Under the pieces are notes generated by a model. The model had not been told where the DNA came from and did no database searches. It saw only the letters and a list, made by a program, of their open reading frames with translations. A program made the translations under genes and the position numbers. A stretch of DNA of 64,000 nucleotides from Pieris napi (taxonomy: Eukaryota > Arthropoda > Insecta > Lepidoptera > Pieridae): assembly GCF_905475465.1 (NCBI RefSeq), contig NC_062235.1, forward strand, positions 3,482,001 through 3,546,000, written 5' to 3'. How positions within the stretch are numbered: the stretch's first letter is position 1; every line of letters begins with the position of its first letter. This document shows, piece by piece, positions 54,060 to 64,000 of the stretch.

Positions 54060-57000
54060 ATGTCACTAATTACAGCGGAATTTCTTAGTTTCGTTAAAAA
54101 ACTGGAAGAGAATGATGACAAATTAACATCTATCTCCCCAATTGAAAGAACACCAGAATTTGAATTTAATGTAAGTGTATACTTTAATACCTAAGATATT
54201 TCCCAAGATTATTTTCACTATATTATTTAAATATTTTTTTCTGATTCTATAGTTCACTATTTATGTCTAAAATCATTTTCAGTGTTTAAATTGATTTCAG
54301 AACTCAATATGCTCTGTTTGCAATGGATATTATGGGCCAAGTTTTGGAGAACCTGTATGTGTTACATGCCATACTTTTTTGTTTCCTGAATTCCAATCCT
54401 ATTTGCCTTGTTCATACTTTTGCACTGAAAAGACAGACGATGGAGACTCTGGAAATGATGAACCTTCTGACTTAATTTTTAGCTCAGAGAAAAAATCCAA
54501 CAGAACTTTCTCAATTCCAGCTTGGTGGCGTATCAGGGTAATTATAATAAAAATTGTTAAGCTTTCAGTAAACTTGTTGGAAATTTCACAGTCCAGTTCA
54601 CTACTGTTTTCAAACTGTTACTATTATTTTCCTTAGTTTATATGAGTTATTGTTTAAATTCAAGTTGAGTGATAAATTTTAAATTTATTGTGCTTCTGTT
54701 GTGCCCGTTATGTATTTGAGCTTAATTTTATGGACATGGTAATATGTATAATAAAAATTTTAAACTCTATCTTTCTAAAAACTTTATTTACAAATTCTAA
54801 AATCTATATTTAATCATTGAGGGTTTGTTTGTAAATACACTAGAAGGTTTGGGACGGACAAACAAAATTATTATTTACTTATTATGCAATACCATTTGAC
54901 CTGTAGTCTAACTTAGAATCTCTTGGTTAAAGATATAAAGTAATCATTTGACCATGGTTTTAGTTTAAATAAGACCTCATAGTACCTAATGTTTATTTAT
55001 ATAAACATCTTTCAGACATCACTAGACAGTGAAACGAGCCCAGAAGATGATGCCAGCAGAGCCAGTAATTCTGGACCCAGTGGCAGTGGCAGCTGCGGTT
55101 CCGGGTCAGCAGTAAAAGACCCATTCATCCCTGGATATGCCCCTCCACCACAACCACCTAATCTTCCTCACACTCTCCAAGCCTTGAGTACTCCTCGTCT
55201 TCCAGACAATTTGCCTTTGGGAATTGTTGAACATTTGCCATCAGAAGGTAAATTTACATATTAGTTTTGACACTTATGTTTTCTATATTTTTTGTCTGTC
55301 AGAAAGCTCCTAATTTGAATTTTTGCTATTTTTGTAGACGAAAAAGATATTTATTATAATATAGTATTATTTATTAATAATTAATATTGATAAACATTTG
55401 ATTTAGTATGTTTTTATGAAATATTTTAAGTTTAATAAACCATCTTTACAGTGCTACTATGTATATTCCGATATCTTGACGACATGTCGCTCTGCGCCTG
55501 CGCATGTGTTTGTACGCGTTGGCAGAGGTTGGTCCGTGCTCGTGTTCCACTTCCACGATGGGCCACATTCACAGCTGCAAGATGGCCGCTGTTTAGACCC
55601 ATGTTTACTGACTTCGATTGGCAACGGGTGCGAATATTACATTAATAGATCTAAAAAACCAGTGGCGCTACTATCATTGAGCCTTCTAAAACAGATTTCT
55701 GCATCTGTTTCGAAATCACTTTTTTTATTCTTTTTTTTAGTAGGTGATCAGCCTTCTGTGGATGAGTCACGCCGTGGATTTCTTGGTATAATGAGCAAGT
55801 TTTTATTGCGTAAATTGAAGGCGCGCGCTTAAAATATATTAAGGACCTATCGGTCGCCAAACTCTAAAAAAGTACATTGTTTCTTTCCATTTTTCGTCAT
55901 CGTTTCTTGAAGTAGGGCGAATAGAAAAAATATATGGTGTAGTTGAGTGTGAATGGTAGTGAATGGTCGATACACGATTTAAATAACTTGGCTCGATAGA
56001 AAAAAAATCCAAACATAGCTAACTTATGACACTTGGAATTCATTTTATGACGAAAATGTATATATAACATGATTTTGAAATTTACACGATATATTTAATC
56101 GCAAGCTAAGTAATCCATTTCAGAAAAAAAATTGATAAAATTACATTAAATTAATGTTTTATATAACTAATTGTTATAACGGGCCGGCGCGCCTCAGTGC
56201 TCCAGCTCTCCTTTGCGGCCCGCAGTCCCCGCGCCACGAATTATTCTTCAATTAAACAAATTTAACGAATGATTGAAGGATTCAAATTAATTAATTCCCG
56301 TTTATGTGTAGCACTCACGTATGTGTTATATCTAAAACTAAAACATGCATACTTTATTGATTTAAATTTAGCATAATATAAATAATATTGTCATTGATTG
56401 GTAGCAAACAAACCACAAAGAAATTGTTATATTTTTATTTCAGAAATACCAATCTTTGGTGGAGTCTTGTTTCTGCCGCAATTGTTTAGTGCAAATGTGT
56501 GTCCAAGCCGCACCTAGCGGTGAAGAAAATGCTTGGAGGTGGAACAGACTACGCAGCGAATTAAAGGTATATCGACTTTAGAGTATATAGTTTACTCTTT
56601 AGTTTATGGGTTTTTTTTTATTTTTTTTATAAAGATAATTCACACCAATTGGCCTAGTCCCATGCTAAGTGAAGCTTGTGTTATGGGTAGTAGGCAACGG
56701 ATATACATACATATTATAGATAGATAGACATATAAATACATATTTAAACACCCAAGACCTAAGCATAACACCAAATGCTCATCACATCGATGTTCGTCTC
56801 AGCCGGGGATCGAACCCGGGACCCATGGATTCGTAGTCAGGGGTACTAACCACTAGACCACTGAGTTTTCAGTTTGAATGTGTTGTCAAATATATTTTTT
56901 ACCAAAGGCGCCCACAATTAGTACGTCGAACTTAAATTTATAGAAAATTGTTTATCTACATATTTTGTGTTAGTTCACATTAAAATTAATTTTAATTGTG

Positions 57001-60000
57001 TAAACTCGAAAAATTTATTGATAAATAAAGGTATTTATGCGACTTTTTAATTGGGTATTGGCACATGTAATATAACAAATATGAAAATAATTACTGCACG
57101 TAAATAATAATTAAACCATCTACGATTCGATATTCGATTTCAAGAAAACTGAAATTTAAACTCTATATTTGTTCAGCTCAGAAATTCTAGCCATTTGGCG
57201 TGTTTATTACGTTAAACATTTTTAACCGACTTTAAATTATGATATAATTGGATAGTATTGGAATGATGGTCTATTTATTCTAACCACGTCAGCAAAATTT
57301 CTTAAATGCAATGTAAACTAAAAGTCCTATCGATATGATCTTGATTTGAATAGGTATATTCCTACTTAGGGCACAAGCTTAATTTTAAAAAAAAGGGTGC
57401 GTGTACTATGTACGCGCGTAAGAAGTTATGTACTTCTTTGGCATTATTAAAAATAGTTTTTGATTGCATGCAAATAATTAATTACAATACAAATTTATAA
57501 TCAAAGACTGGAAAAGCAGTCATTATAGTCAATAAAGTTCAGTTTACATTTGAAAAATTAAATAAATAAATATTTATTATTATTCTCTTACATTAAGTGT
57601 AACATAAATTATATTATTATTCGAATGTTGTTTTTAAATTATGTCCAATGCCGTAGCATCTTCCGTGGGCAACTTCATTCTGATAATTTTGTGTAACGGT
57701 GCGCGCATCGTAAAATTTCACTCTCATCAATTTTTCATAACGCGCCTAAAGAAGAATAACTTCAAAAATAAAATTCTTAATTACTTAGATGTTACGCAAC
57801 GACTCTCCCGAAGGCATCGCAGCCACGCCCTTGGACATGAAGTGCTGCCACTGGCAGGCCAGCGTCACCGGACCGGCTGGATCGCCTTACGAGGGGGGCG
57901 TCTTCTTTCTATACGTACAAGTACCCTATTCGTGAGTATTTCATTATTTATGTCTCTTTGTCCGTACTCTCTAACCTTCAAAAAAGCCGGAATTACATTA
58001 CGAAATTAGTGGCATGTATGTGAAATCAGTTTCACGTAGTACGAAAGTATATATATCTATATATATAAAAATGAAACCCGTTTTCCATTGTCACGACATA
58101 ACATGAAAACGGCTTGACCGATTTGTCTGATTCTTTTTTTATAATATTCCTTGAAGTACGAGGATGGTTCTTACGGAGAGAAAAATTTAGTGAAAAAGTC
58201 TAAAAACAACACTTTTCTGTATTCCCATACAAAATATTCGTAATAATATTTAAAGGCAATTTGAACTTTAATACCATATCATAAAGTTCAATTGTTAGTG
58301 GAGGGGTTCCGGGAAGGTAAATTTTAATTTTTTGACATAATGTATATTTTGTTGTATTATAAACTTTTTTTTTATCTTACTAGCTAGACCGGTGTCCCGA
58401 ATAGCTGAATAAGTATTAAAAAAAAAAAACGACTGTTAGGCGGTACGATGTTCGCCAGGCCAGCTAGTACTTTATATAAGTATATGTATTCGCATATATC
58501 TTTCATATATAATATAAGTATATGTACAGTAGAACCTCTATAAGTCGAATATCAAGGGAGACGCCAAAAAATTCGAGTTATAGAGTTTTCAACTTATGGA
58601 GGATTTCGACTTAGGCGGATTTTGATTCGACATAAAGAGTTTGAGGTTTATTCTTATAAACTTAGCTAAATTTCAAAGGGAATCAAAATTGAACACTTGA
58701 CACAAAGCAAGCAAACACGTGTTTCCATGAGTCATAAATTTATTATTGTATACTCCTAAAATGTTTTCTAAGAAACAATAGTGTACTCACATTGTCGGCA
58801 AGTTCTTAAAGTCGGTAACTTATTTTTGTTCGAACAATAGAGATAATAAATTCCAAATGATCAAGTTGTAAAGGTTGTAAAATAAAACGTTCCTATGTTC
58901 GAGATACAGAGGTCAAATTTAATTTTTCGAGTTATAGAGTGAAAATATGTACCAAAATGGCTTGGAGGGACTCGGTGATTATTTCGATTAACAGAGGGTC
59001 AAGATTTCAAGTAATGGAGGTTTTGGTGTTTTAAGGGAAGGGAACAAAACATTTTTTCGAGATTTGGAGGTTTTTGACTTATCGAGGTTCGACTTAACGA
59101 GGTTCTACTGTATATGAAAGATATATGCGAAAGTAATTTCGTAAAATAATTAGTGTTAAATATGTTTATTATGGAACATAAGATACATGTATCACTTATG
59201 TTCCATAATAAACATAAGTTATGAAACATGTTGCCAGATCAGAGGATTTAGCCATAGATTTAGGGGTTTCTCAACCGACTTAGGGGCAGAATAGGGGGAA
59301 AGAATATTTGGGGTTTTTTTTTAGGGGAAATTTAAAAAACACGCAAAATACAGTTTTTTTGCTATTGTACACAGGGCGTCCGATAGTTATGAGACATGAA
59401 GGGAAAGTACCTTTAATATCGTAGATAGAGACTTTATGTTATTTTTATCACTATTAATTCATCATTCAAAGATTTTCAAAAATTACTTGCCCTCATCTGG
59501 GAATAGAACCGACTTAAATGTAAAAAAATTACTTATTGAAGTGAAACTTCTTTATCGGCGTTGGAAAAAAATTTAATAACTTTTTCACGTTATATTTAAT
59601 TAATATTGCAGTATTATGTTTATATATTTATTATTTATGTCAAAAACCGTGTAGTGCGTTCATAAAATGTATAAGTTTATATTAATAACCATAACAATGA
59701 TGAATGAAATTCTGTAATAATCTTAGTAGTAATAAGTTAGAATGAAATAATTGTATTATTTGTAATCTATTCTATCTATGATAATAAAAGCCTTTTTTTA
59801 AACTTTATCTAACCAATTTCTGTAAAGTTGCATATAGTACATCATTTTCCGTAAAATAAGGTCATAAAGAAGTTTCACTTCTTTCGTGTGTACACTAGTA
59901 CACGCATACATTTTTTAAATACTGTGTTAAAATATTTTATAGATACCCAATGAGTCCACCAGTGGTGAGATTCCTAACTCGTATCCTTCACCCAAATGTG

Positions 60001-61099
60001 TCTCGTCATGGTGATGTGGGCATCGACTCTGTCCACCACAATTGGTCGTTGGCCTTGACTATCAGCAAAGTCCTCATCTCCATACAGAGCTTACTTACAG
60101 ACCCTTATACTAATGTGAGTTGACACTTTTATTATTAAGAAAAATGTTTGTAATAAGAACTTTATTAGTTGACGCAATATGCAGGCAGACTACATCTACA
60201 AAAAGTTACCCGTTCACAATTTAAAAAAAAACACACACACACAAAACATACACACTCGTTTTATTATTATATTATTAATTAAACTCACTCATTAATTTAC
60301 ATACACCCACAAACTCACTCGTGCAATCACGTGTGTTACGCGTCGCGTATTGAAGAATTTATTATAAACAGTTTTAAAAAAATCCAAATTTAATTTAAAA
60401 GAATGTTTATTCATATGTTAACTTTTTCATAGAAGAACTGGGGACCCTGGGGATCGGGTATTATTTACTTAAAAGGATTCCCCAATCTTACACATTGTAA
60501 TGTACAATTATAATGAATAAAGACATTTTTTTTATTAGTAGGTAGTAATCAACAACAAACAAACAAAGTTTATCTTAAAGTAGGATCAGTTGTTGAAAAA
60601 ATTGGGCTGAATGCTTCACCGTGTAACTGCCCTCCTTGTGGTCGTAGGTTCGAAGCTCGGCTGTGCACTTTACATCCATGTGAGCATCTCCTCAACTCTA
60701 AGGGCATGTCGGTTTCATCATGATACAAAAAAAATATCACGAAACAGATACAGAAATCCAACCTTATAATAAATTAAATTTGAAATTTTGATTTAATATG
60801 TAATGATGATGCAAAAGTAGGATTACTGAAGTAATAGTAGATTTGGAGTGGATGTTATATATACTATGATGTATCTATTTGAAGTCATAGCAGATGTGTT
60901 ACTGTTATTTGGTGTAATTTCATTCTCTTTGTTAATCTAGTTTATAACAAATTTATACATAGTTTTATTAATTATTTTATTTTAGGTTTGTATGGAGCCG
61001 GAACTAGGGGAGATGTACGTACAAGATCGACCAAAGTTCGAAGCCCTCGCGAGACAATGGACCTGGAAGTATGCTATGCTTGATGTGTTGCCGTTTTGA
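54060..61099 (+). CDS. morgue: Zinc-finger/F-box/E2-variant protein, Morgue-like (8 exons)
   Basis: Homologue of Drosophila Morgue, a ubiquitin-pathway protein that promotes loss of the apoptosis inhibitor Diap1. Exons: 54060-54170, 54301-54537, 55016-55247, 55452-55627, 56444-56566, 57789-57931, 59943-60114, 60986-61099; 1308 nt, 435 aa, all phases consistent. Order of parts: a C4 zinc-finger-like motif near residues 41-62 (CSVC...CVTC), a Ser/Gly/Pro-rich linker, an F-box near 180-225 (LPLGIVEHLPSE, VLLCIFRYLDDMSLCACACV, CTRWQRLV), and a UBC fold from about residue 290 to the end (TGPAGSPYEGGVFFLYVQVP, RFLTRILHPN, NWSLALTISKVLISIQSLLT). Where active E2s have the catalytic Cys, this reads GDVGIDS, with Gly, as known for Morgue. 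It is therefore an E2 variant with no catalytic thiol. Tail to tail with the gene at 61219. Confidence 0.92.
56640..56867 (-). mobile_element. tRNA-derived SINE in morgue intron 5
   Basis: Minus-strand head tggtctagtggttagtaccc (A box) and tcccgggttcgatccccggc (B box), followed by an unrelated body (atgcttaggtcttgggtgtt) and an AT-rich end. The A and B boxes are intact, but the cloverleaf is not a convincing tRNA gene. Confidence 0.65.
57395..57763. mobile_element. MITE with gaagttat ends, copy 3
   Basis: Near-identical to 37021-37386. It ends gaagaataacttc only 25 bp before morgue exon 6, so nearly the whole upstream context of that acceptor is transposon. Confidence 0.85.
58050..58468 (-). 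repeat. Dispersed repeat, inverted copy of 23578-23970
   Basis: Reading on the minus strand it starts actagctggcctggcgaaca and ends with the same tail (ggaaaacgggtttcattttt). It lies in morgue intron 6. Confidence 0.75.
58527..59110. mobile_element. Tc1/mariner (pogo/Tigger-like) MITE
   Basis: 584 bp with ends cagtagaacctctataagtc and gacttaacgaggttctactg, bordered by TA at 58525-58526 and 59111-59112. The CAGTAGAACCTC end is like those of pogo/Tigger elements. Only short, broken frames are inside. The flanks (cgcatatatctttcatat and atatgaaagatatatgcg) are themselves inverted repeats. It lies in morgue intron 6. Confidence 0.8.
59164..59213. repeat. 19-bp perfect hairpin
   Basis: gtttattatggaacataag, 12-base loop containing atacatgtat, cttatgttccataataaac. 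A diverged relative (tgtttattatcgaacataag) is at 25613-25632 in Rbf intron 8, so this is a small mobile palindrome. Confidence 0.75.
59538..59882. mobile_element. MITE with gaagtgaaacttcttt ends
   Basis: Inverted ends gaagtgaaacttctttat and ataaagaagtttcacttc, 345 bp, followed by cgtgtgtacactagtacacg. Related in design to the gaagttatacttcttt MITEs. It ends 60 bp before morgue exon 7. Partial relatives lie at 5741-5786 and about 32750-32775. Confidence 0.65.
60600..60770 (+). repeat. Diverged SINE fragment
   Basis: A degraded head with gtggtcgtaggttcgaagct (B-box-like), and a tail with acgaaacagatacagaaatc, as in the SINE at 34972-35262. It lies in morgue intron 7. Confidence 0.55.
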
Positions 61100-61149
61100 A
61101 TTGTCTAAAATTAAGATTTGTATAAGTGTCTGTGTATTTTACTCTCTAC

Positions 61150-61155
61150 AATAAA
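61150..61155 (+). terminator. morgue poly(A) signal
   Basis: AATAAA 50 bp downstream of the morgue stop codon. Confidence 0.6.
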
Positions 61156-61218
61156 TATCATAAAGTTTTTGTAGTATCAAAACAACTTATACTTATTTAT
61201 GACCTCTGTAAAGAAATA

Positions 61219-61629
61219 TTATTTATGCTTGGGTTTTATTCCGCCTTCCTTTTTCATTTTCTTCCATATTTCAGTCAATTTCTCACAATTACATAAAACT
61301 GGTAGACATTTTTCATTTCCCGGAGCCCTGCAGTAACCGGGGAAAGGTGCTTCCCCGTTTGGCAACCATCTTCGGGAGCCTTTCAAAAGCCACTCCTTAT
61401 AATTGACTGCGTCTAAAATATCTTTTAACTTGGATAACTCAACTTTATATTGTATGTGTGGTTTTAAACTAACAGGCTTTAAGAAGTGATAGTATACTGC
61501 TATAATGCGATGAATATTCTAAAACAATTTTTAAGATATTTAGCTGAAAATTGCACGTAATGCAAATGTATATAATCGAATCTAAATCATTATTATGAAA
61601 ACGCTTACCTCGAATTCTCCCGATATCAT
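61219..61629 (-). CDS. Small two-exon gene of unknown function
   Basis: Exon 1 is 61609-61629 (MISGEFE, then a GTAAGC donor); exon 2 is 61219-61518 after a TTTTAG acceptor. The joined frame has 106 codons plus stop. The protein is basic and begins with a helical part (NIHRIIAVYYHFLKPVSLKP, QYKVELSKLKDILDAV). It then has a Trp/Pro/Gly-rich middle (YKEWLLKGSRRWLPNGEAPF) and a Cys cluster, C-x7-C-x4-C-x-C, within CRAPGNEKCLPVLCNC, and it ends in a Lys-rich tail (KKMKKEGGIKPKHK). There is no signal peptide or membrane segment. The cysteines could bind metal, but no family was recognised. It converges on morgue with 119 bp between stop codons. The exon pair is supported by clean splice sites and phase; the alternative is a single-exon fragment. 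Confidence 0.6.
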
Positions 61630-62048
61630 TTTATCTTTGTAGTTCAGTATAATGAATTTGGATTTCACAGCGTGAAATTAAATATTGAATTGAAAACAAT
61701 AGTTGATGTCGAAGTGAATGTAAAACGACTTTTAGTTAAAATTTAAGTAAATCAAGAAATCTCAAGGGCATTTCGATAGCAACCCAAAACAAACCTGTAA
61801 TTAGGTCTGAACCTATTCCTTATCATGCAAAATCTATTTAAATATGTAAGTTGAAGTGCAAATCTGTTAGTTGACCTTGTTATTAAACAAATTAAAAAAA
61901 TAGATGTCTAGATCTGTGACAATGAAGATAATATATTGTAATTACATAAATAAGCGAATTCTGTTTAACTTTTTTACTAGATTAGAAATGATTTCTTAGA
62001 CAAAATCGTTTTTAAAATTTGGTAAAACTAACACTTTTTAAAATTTGA

Positions 62049-62054
62049 TTTATT
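62049..62054 (-). terminator. Candidate poly(A) signal of the RS-domain gene
   Basis: AATAAA on the minus strand, 117 bp downstream of the stop codon at 62171. Confidence 0.5.
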
Positions 62055-62170
62055 TGTTAAAATACATGACAAATCACCATTCATGTACAGTTGGAAAAAT
62101 GAAAGCAAATTATACAAACAGCAGGTAAAAAACAAGACTTTCTTCAACTTTGTCATCGGTAACTTAATAT

Positions 62171-63400
62171 CTAAGGCGAATTGGAAATGTCCATGTTATC
62201 TGGTGAATTCTTTTCATCCCCTAAATCTGGCGACCGTTCGGCCATGGAAGCATTCGTCTCCTCAATCACCGGGGTGAGATTGGGAGTCTTATCTCTAGAT
62301 TTTCTGTCGTGCGATGTCTTCGAGTCTCTGACTGAGCGACTCTTAGATCGACAACTGCGAGAAATCGAGCGTTTCCTATCCCTGGACTTAGATTTTTTTC
62401 GATCTCTGGACCTAGTTCTCTTCCTATCTCTGGATCGAGTCCTTTTCCTATCCCTAGATCGGGATCGTTTACGCGACCTAGACCTTTTCCGTTCTCTCGA
62501 GCGCGATCTCTTTTTATCTTTGGATCGTGATCTCCTGCGGGATCTGGAGCGCTTTCTTCGAGACTTCGAACGAGACCGTCGCTTTGAACGGGAACGTTCA
62601 CGTTTTCTATCTCTGGATCGAGATCTTTCCCTCTTTTTTGAAGGAGACCTCTCTTTAACTTTTTTATCTGGTTCCGGTTCCGGCTTAGTTTTCTCTTCGA
62701 CCGGCGTAGAAGCCTTTGATTTGGATTCGGAAGTTCCGTTAGTTTCAGGCTCAATGGTTACAACCTTTGTCTCTGGTTCTTTTGTCTCTTCCTTTGGTAT
62801 TGATTTAGATTCTTCCCGCTTTTCCTTATCTTTGTCAGAATCTTTCTTGTCTTTGCGATCACGGTCACGTTCACGAGAACGATCACGTTTCGATTTAGAG
62901 CTGCGATGCCGCGACCGCGATCGTGAGCGTCTGGAACTTCGACGATGAGAACGAGACCTGGAAATAGTTAAAATAAGATTTGTATAAGTGTCTGTGTATC
63001 TTTGTAGAAGAACTTTCCATAAATTTGGGGACAAATTATGACTTGTGGCTCAAAATATCGAAAATTATCTATTAGTCCGTTTAGGACCCGAGTATGTATG
63101 GTGGAAATAAATATAATTATTTGTATGTTATTAGCATTTTTGCCCCATCTAATATGACATTTACAGAATTATAGATACAGATATAAATCATCGTGATTCA
63201 TATAATAGATCACTGTTTATAAATACTGAACAGTATTAGACTAATAATACTTAATATACCTAGAACGATGCCTATTTCTTGATCGCGATCGGCGGGAACG
63301 ATGTCTGGATCGCGAGCGAGACCTCTTCCCGCGGTGTCGAGACCGGGATCTCCGGGACCGGGACCGGGAACGGCGGCGGGATCGAGAACGAGACCGAGTC
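62171..63400 (-). CDS. RS-domain splicing factor, 3' part (partial)
   Basis: C-terminal part of an SR-type nuclear splicing protein. Two firm minus-strand exons: 63260-63400 and 62171-62957, joined in phase at an Arg codon. The first encodes TRSRSRSRRRSRSRSRRSRS and onward. The last has an RS block, an acidic/Lys stretch (KKDSDKDKEKREESKSIPKE), a second long RS/RD block including three tandem KRTRSRDR-like units, and ends DEKNSPDNMDISNSP. The acidic finish is similar to SRSF11/Srp54 proteins, but the RNA-binding domain lies off the right edge, so SREK1 or another SR-like protein remains possible. Upstream, a 19-nt micro-exon at 63921-63939 with a perfect GTAAGT donor, and an exon edge at 63973-64000, also fit the phase (giving QHHS/VSTNVIR/TRSRS); this extension is tentative. 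Confidence 0.8.
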
Positions 63401-64000
63401 CTGTTACAAACTCCCTTATATAATAAATAGTGATTGTACGAGTAGAACCTCGAACTTGTCATAAATATTTTTTTATAGATTTTAAATATATAGCCCATAG
63501 AGCTACTGCATGTTAAGTGATTACTGTTCATGGACACCAATAATAGAAATTATCTCACATCAAATGCATAATTTTTATTCAAATTTACCAGATGTCCATT
63601 ATGAATGTAACTGATCACCTTTATCTCCTTTTTCTTTATCTTAAACAAAACTAACACTTTTATCTTATTAGCAAAGTAAAAATATAGAAATGGCACTGTA
63701 TAAAGTGAACATAGCCTATCAAAACCGGTACATTTAAGATTACTTTGAGAAAACAATTGAAAATAGTTTTTTTTGAAGATTTTATGGTCTGGTAACAATA
63801 GTTTTTTTTTAAATCCATACATTATGAGTGAAGATCATTGTTGTATAAGTTTTAGTACTTTACTATCCTTTACTTGCAACACCAAACTCTGCAGATCTTA
63901 TTTTGCTGCTAGTTACTTACCTTATTACATTAGTTGATACTGTTAATGAAAATAATAATTGATAGTACAAACCTGAGTGATGTTGATATTGTACATAGGA

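Noticed and set aside
55416..55832. 138-codon frame over morgue exon 4
   Set aside because: Out-of-frame shadow of the F-box exon continuing into the intron.
62266..62754. 162-codon minus-strand frame
   Set aside because: Shifted frame of the same RS exon; repeats of the RS codons keep it open.
62181..62948. 255-codon open frame on the plus strand
   Set aside because: Exact antisense of the RS-rich exon; the Leu/Ser/Asp-rich translation is what the reverse complement of Arg-Ser codons gives.

Overview
This is a piece of nuclear DNA from an insect, most likely a moth or butterfly. Genes are split into many short exons with GT-AG introns, the intergenic DNA is AT-rich, and there is a dense load of repeats that I recognise from lepidopteran genomes: tRNA-headed SINEs, a LINE 3' tail with an ATCGC...AGCGAT stem-loop, and a short repeat ending in 'gttgccggccttttaagaa'. 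No bacterial, viral or organellar genes were seen. The species cannot be fixed from the sequence alone.

Layout. 1-4101 (minus) holds only exon 1 of a VAT-1-like oxidoreductase gene; the rest lies past the left edge. 4.4-11.4 kb is a gene-poor stretch with palindromes, an inverted-repeat element and a LINE remnant. 11472-17778 (minus) is a seven-exon gene for the mitochondrial ribosome-binding factor RBFA. Head to head with it, 435 bp away, 18214-34561 (plus) is an 18-exon retinoblastoma-family gene (Rbf, 903 codons), whose introns hold many transposons. 34.6-40.1 kb is intergenic. 40133-46281 (minus) is the six-exon SGF29 gene of the SAGA/ATAC complexes, with a foldback transposon of 405-bp arms in its last intron. 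48522-50139 (plus) is Pabp2, with an apparent alternative last exon at 51627-51663. 54060-61099 (plus) is an eight-exon gene for a zinc-finger/F-box/E2-variant protein matching Drosophila morgue. Tail to tail with it, 61219-61629 (minus) is a small two-exon gene I do not recognise. 62171-64000 (minus) is the RS-rich 3' part of an SR splicing factor that runs off the right edge.

The genes do not form a pathway. They are typical conserved housekeeping and regulatory genes: mitochondrial ribosome assembly, cell cycle, chromatin reading, poly(A) tail synthesis, ubiquitin/apoptosis and splicing. The best functional links come from the layout. The RBFA/Rbf intergenic region carries a near-ideal E2F site. 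In at least two places (Rbf exon 16, morgue exon 6) splice acceptors sit in or beside transposon sequence. All spliced gene models were built by hand from reading frame, splice signals and intron phase; all junction phases agree.
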